Shown piece by piece: positions 13,867 to 16,750 of a DNA stretch of 16,750 bases (positions are counted from its first letter, which is position 1; each line of letters begins with the position of its first letter). The position numbers and the translations under genes are program-made. The notes beneath the pieces were generated by a model, which searched no databases, had not been told where the DNA came from, and was given only the letters and a program-made list of their open reading frames with translations. Source of the stretch: Eubacteriales bacterium (GTDB lineage: Bacteria > Bacillota > Clostridia > Lachnospirales > Lachnospiraceae); the NCBI GenBank assembly GCA_030536565.1, contig JAUNPT010000030.1:1-16750 (forward strand), in the 5' to 3' direction.

Positions 13867-16482
13867 CTACTTTTTTCTTGTCATAACCAGCTTAATCAGC
13901 TGAACTATAGGAAGATTTGCAAATGCCAGAGCATAAACTGTCATAAGCTCATTAAAGCTTAAACTAACTACCTTAAATACCGGCTGTAATACAGGTATTG
14001 TAAGTACACAGGTTATAAGTGCAAAGCCTGCCACAAATGCACCCAGCAGATACTTATTATTAAAGAAAGCTCCCGTAAAAAGCACCGGTCTGCCAGACTT
14101 ACAGTTAAAACCATGAACGAGCCTTGAAAGACAGAGTGTTCCAAACGCCATAGTGCTTCCAAGGACTGCGCCCCCTGCTTTTAAACCTGTCATAAAACCA
14201 ACAATTGTCATTACTGCTATTACAAGGCCTTCAACTCCCGTCCTTAAAAGAAATTCTTTTGTCATAACACCTTCTCCTGCTGGTCTTGGCTTCTCAGCCA
14301 TAACACTGGCTGAATGCGGTTCTAATCCTAACGCAATCGCTGGCAGGCTGTCTGTTAATAGATTGATAAAGAGCAGGTGCACTGGTGCAAATGGTACTGA
14401 AAGCCCAGCAATAGAGGCATAAAGCACTGTTAATATTCCACCAAGATTTCCTGATAAAAGAAACTGGATTGCACTTTTTATATTCTTGTAAACATTTCTT
14501 CCGTTCTCAACAGCTTTTACGATTGTTGCAAAGTTATCATCTGTAAGAATCATATCAGCCGCATCCTTAGATACTTCTGTTCCGGTAATTCCCATTGCAA
14601 CACCGATATCCGCCTGCTTTAACGCAGGCGCATCGTTTACACCATCGCCTGTCATGGAAACAATATTCCCCTTTTCCTGCCATGCGCGGACTATTCTGAT
14701 TTTATGCTCTGGTGAAACTCTGGCATATACTGAAATCCCCTCAACAAATGTCTTTAACTCCTCATCGCTTAGGTTATCTATATCAGCACCCTCGCAAGCC
14801 TCTGGCATATCCTTTAAGATTCCTATTCTCTTTGCAATAGCTGCCGCTGTAACCTTGTGGTCACCTGTTATCATTATTGGCTTAATTCCTGCCCTTATAC
14901 ACTCTTCAACCGCTGCCTTTGACTCAACTCTAGGTGGGTCCATCATAGAAATCAGGCCAAGAAATGTAAGATTATTTTCATCTTCTAACCCCGGCTTAAT
15001 TCCAGCACCTATTTCTTTATAGGCAAATGCAAGAACACGAAGACCATTTTCTGAAAAAAGCTGGTTCTGATTATGGATTAAAGCTAAATCCTCCTGCGTT
15101 ATTGGTGCCGTTTCAAATGTATTATCTGCCGGGTTGCCCTTTACATATGCACTGTCAACCGTTCTTTGAATATGACTCATACGGTTCATAAGCACATCAA
15201 CTGCACCCTTGACAATCATAATATTTTTTCCATCAATGTCATGCACTGTTGTCATTAGTTTTCTGTCGCTGTCAAATGGTATCTCTGATTTTCTTTCATA
15301 ATCATGTCTGATTTTCTCAACATTTTCCAAAAGAGCTGTTGCCAGATTCACAAGAGCTGTTTCTGTTGGGTCGCCAATCTCAACTCCATCTCTGCTTGTT
15401 GAATCATTACAAAGCACACTATATACCAACAGCTGCTTTAACTGTGCATCTCTTGTATCTATATCTCCTGCTTCTATCTGTCTTCCTCCAACATAATACT
15501 GCTCCACTGTCATTTTATTTTGTGTAAGTGTTCCCGTTTTATCAGAACATATCACCGAAACACTTCCTAAACCTTCAACAGCCTGTAGTTTACGAATAAT
15601 CGCATGTTCTCTTGCCATTTTCTGTGTTCCAAATGAAAGAACAATTGTAACAATTGAACTTAATGCTTCTGGAATTGCATTTCCTATGTTCTCACCACGA
15701 AAAACACTGATGCCAAACAATAATGCACAAAATACAAGAATTATGACAGAAAGCTTTCTTCCAAACTGGTCTAAACTTATCTGCAGCGGTGTCTTTTTTT
15801 CTGATGTTGACTTCATCAATGCTGCAATTTTACCAACCTCTGTCCTCATTCCTATATCTGTTACAATGAATGTCCCACGTCCATAAGTTACAAAGCTTCC
15901 CGAATACACCATATTCACTCTGTCTCCAAGTGGTGCTTCCCCATTAATTGGGTCACTATTTTTCGTGGCTGGAAGGCTTTCTCCCGTAAGTGCACTTTCA
16001 TCAATTTTAAGGCTATAACATTCCGTAATTCTTCCGTCTGCTGGTACCGCATCCCCAGCTTCCAGTAAAACTATATCACCAACCGTAATTTCCCTTGTCT
16101 CTATTAAAGCTACATCTCCATCACGAAGCACCTTAGCCTGTGGCCCTGACAGCTTCTTTAAGCTGTTAAGCGACTGCTCTGCCTTTAATGTCTGCACTGT
16201 GCCAAGAATGGCATTCATTGTTATGACAGCCAGAATAACTATTGTGCTTTCTATATCGCCTAATAGACCTGAAACTATTGCAGATAATATAAGAATAATC
16301 ACAAGGAAATCCTTAAACTGTTCTAAAAAAATCTGAACAGGGCTTTTTTTCCTGCTTTCTTCTAACTCATTCAGTCCATACAACTGCTGATTTCTTTTGA
16401 CATCTTCAAAAGCAAGTGGTTCTTCATAACCATTGATACTGTATCTGACCTGTTTTGCAGTCATCTGATAATACTTTTTCAT
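13867..16482 (-). CDS. P2-type cation-translocating P-type ATPase (Ca2+/Mn2+ exporter class)
   Basis: Plasma-membrane ATP-driven efflux pump of 871 residues. The order of parts is the cation-ATPase N-domain, TM1-2, actuator with TGES (166-169), TM3-4, phosphorylation site DKTGT (Asp314), nucleotide domain with KGA (425-427), hinge TGDGVND (611-617), and TM5-10. SERCA site II ligands are kept: Glu272 (in PEALSS, where PEGLP is commoner), Asn707 and Asp711 (NLLTD). Site I Glu771 of SERCA is replaced by Gly (SGNLGG, 678-682), which fits a single-ion pump like PMCA. The yybP-ykoY riboswitch in its leader points to Mn2+ as inducer and probably cargo, as for Lactococcus YoaB. Odd point: between Arg262-Gly263 and Pro271 about 11 residues usual in the family (the AVALAVAA half of TM4) seem absent. 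The start has a GGAGG site. Confidence 0.93.
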   Translation of the reverse strand: MKKYYQMTAKQVRYSINGYEEPLAFEDVKRNQQLYGLNELEESRKKSPVQIFLEQFKDFLVIILILSAIVSGLLGDIESTIVILAVITMNAILGTVQTLKAEQSLNSLKKLSGPQAKVLRDGDVALIETREITVGDIVLLEAGDAVPADGRITECYSLKIDESALTGESLPATKNSDPINGEAPLGDRVNMVYSGSFVTYGRGTFIVTDIGMRTEVGKIAALMKSTSEKKTPLQISLDQFGRKLSVIILVFCALLFGISVFRGENIGNAIPEALSSIVTIVLSFGTQKMAREHAIIRKLQAVEGLGSVSVICSDKTGTLTQNKMTVEQYYVGGRQIEAGDIDTRDAQLKQLLVYSVLCNDSTSRDGVEIGDPTETALVNLATALLENVEKIRHDYERKSEIPFDSDRKLMTTVHDIDGKNIMIVKGAVDVLMNRMSHIQRTVDSAYVKGNPADNTFETAPITQEDLALIHNQNQLFSENGLRVLAFAYKEIGAGIKPGLEDENNLTFLGLISMMDPPRVESKAAVEECIRAGIKPIMITGDHKVTAAAIAKRIGILKDMPEACEGADIDNLSDEELKTFVEGISVYARVSPEHKIRIVRAWQEKGNIVSMTGDGVNDAPALKQADIGVAMGITGTEVSKDAADMILTDDNFATIVKAVENGRNVYKNIKSAIQFLLSGNLGGILTVLYASIAGLSVPFAPVHLLFINLLTDSLPAIALGLEPHSASVMAEKPRPAGEGVMTKEFLLRTGVEGLVIAVMTIVGFMTGLKAGGAVLGSTMAFGTLCLSRLVHGFNCKSGRPVLFTGAFFNNKYLLGAFVAGFALITCVLTIPVLQPVFKVVSLSFNELMTVYALAFANLPIVQLIKLVMTRKK

Positions 16483-16498
16483 AATAATCCTCCTTTTA

Positions 16499-16521
16499 CT
16501 TCCGTTTACAGTATGAACGGA
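16499..16521 (-). repeat. Small inverted repeat in the ATPase leader, next to the ribosome site
   Basis: TTCCGTT and AACGGAA arms (7 bp) enclose a 9-nt loop, between the riboswitch terminator and the GGAGG ribosome site. It has no U-tract. It could be a 5' stabilising hairpin of the read-through mRNA or modulate translation; no function is shown. Confidence 0.4.
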
Positions 16522-16572
16522 AATTTTACTATTCTACACATAAAATGTTATTGAAAATAATTCATACAACGC

Positions 16573-16617
16573 AAAAAAGAGACTCTTATTGCATAATCTC
16601 TATGCAATAAAAGTCTC
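16573..16617 (-). terminator. Riboswitch-controlled intrinsic terminator
   Basis: A 17-bp stem with one mismatch (arms 16601-16617 and 16579-16595), a 5-nt loop, then six Us on the minus strand. Its 5' arm contains CUUUUAU (16613..16607), the same bases that pair with AUAAAAG at the 5' end of the aptamer. Terminator and aptamer P1 are therefore mutually exclusive. This is a transcriptional ON switch when ligand stabilises the aptamer. Confidence 0.9.
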
Positions 16618-16700
16618 ACCATTCTCATACGACACCGGGTGTATACACACCGTACTGACGATACCGCAAACACTTTTTAGTGCCGGTTACTCCCTTTTAT
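16607..16700 (-). promoter_or_regulatory. yybP-ykoY family Mn2+ riboswitch aptamer
   Basis: On the minus strand the leader has the motif's conserved pieces in order. P1 5' strand AUAAAAG (16700..16694) is followed by the loop-1 element GGGAGUA. Next comes a hairpin closed by ACCG/CGGU with an inner CACU/AGUG stem. The loop-3 element AUCGUCAGUACG follows, then an arm closed by GUACG/CGUAU with an inner GGUGU/ACACC hairpin, and finally the P1 3' strand CUUUUAU. Known members bind Mn2+ between the two conserved loops and turn on Mn exporters. Recognition is by eye from these motifs. The downstream cation pump supports it. Confidence 0.9.
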
Positions 16701-16709
16701 ATGTAAAAT

Positions 16710-16738
16710 ACTATAACTGTAAGTCTGCCAGTTGTCAA
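16710..16738 (-). promoter_or_regulatory. Promoter of the riboswitch-ATPase unit
   Basis: Perfect TTGACA (16738..16733), a 17-bp spacer, and TATAGT (16715..16710) on the minus strand. The start point falls near 16703, only a few bases before the aptamer P1 strand. A strong constitutive promoter followed by conditional termination is the expected design. The last dozen bases of the window beyond it hold no recognised feature. Confidence 0.88.
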
Positions 16739-16750
16739 ACACTTTTTTAA

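Noticed and set aside
13867..16482. A mobile element or CRISPR array anywhere in the window.
   Set aside because: No transposase, integrase, long terminal repeats or spaced direct-repeat arrays were seen. The only repeats are short regulatory ones.

Overview
The window reads as a low-GC Gram-positive chromosome, most likely Clostridia and probably Lachnospiraceae-like. Pointers are the A+T-rich codon use, strong AGGAGG-type ribosome sites, an agr-type peptide quorum-sensing locus, a group II ECF transporter with a DUF4430 surface protein, and a yybP-ykoY riboswitch. The taxon is inferred from gene families and style only. Every gene lies on the minus strand, so transcription runs from high to low coordinates. 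There are no tRNA or rRNA genes, insertion sequences or CRISPR arrays. Nearly every base is in a gene or a short intergenic control region.

In transcription order, the right end (16750 to 13867) is one transcription unit. It has a near-consensus sigma-A promoter, a manganese-type yybP-ykoY riboswitch whose P1 helix shares bases with an intrinsic terminator, and a P2-type cation ATPase. The riboswitch argues that the pump exports Mn2+ and/or Ca2+. Membrane helix 4 of this ATPase looks shortened just before the ion-binding PE motif.

The middle (13737 to 3125) is a closely packed run. It begins with an ECF vitamin or cofactor importer: a surface-anchored DUF4430 protein, EcfT, and one 800-residue polypeptide fusing two EcfA ATPases to an S component. 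Two cytosolic aminopeptidases follow (M24 Xaa-Pro and M18), then a Dus-family tRNA-dihydrouridine synthase, a solitary RmlD-like reductase, and a Na+-coupled acidic amino acid symporter ending at a clear terminator. Start/stop overlaps (ATGA, TGATG) show translational coupling at several junctions.

The left end (about 3050 to 60) is a complete agr-like system in the order agrA-agrC-agrD-agrB. The agrD gene (638..775, 45 codons) is a short ORF in the kinase-to-agrB gap. It encodes a convincing autoinducing-peptide precursor, with a predicted five-residue thiolactone ring Cys-Cys-Ile-Leu-Val. Two identical 8-bp direct repeats 20 bp apart sit just upstream of the agrD promoter, and a 7/8 match sits just upstream of the agrA promoter. 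They look like LytTR operator sites and suggest positive autoregulation. This small, self-contained signalling circuit is the most interesting system in the window.
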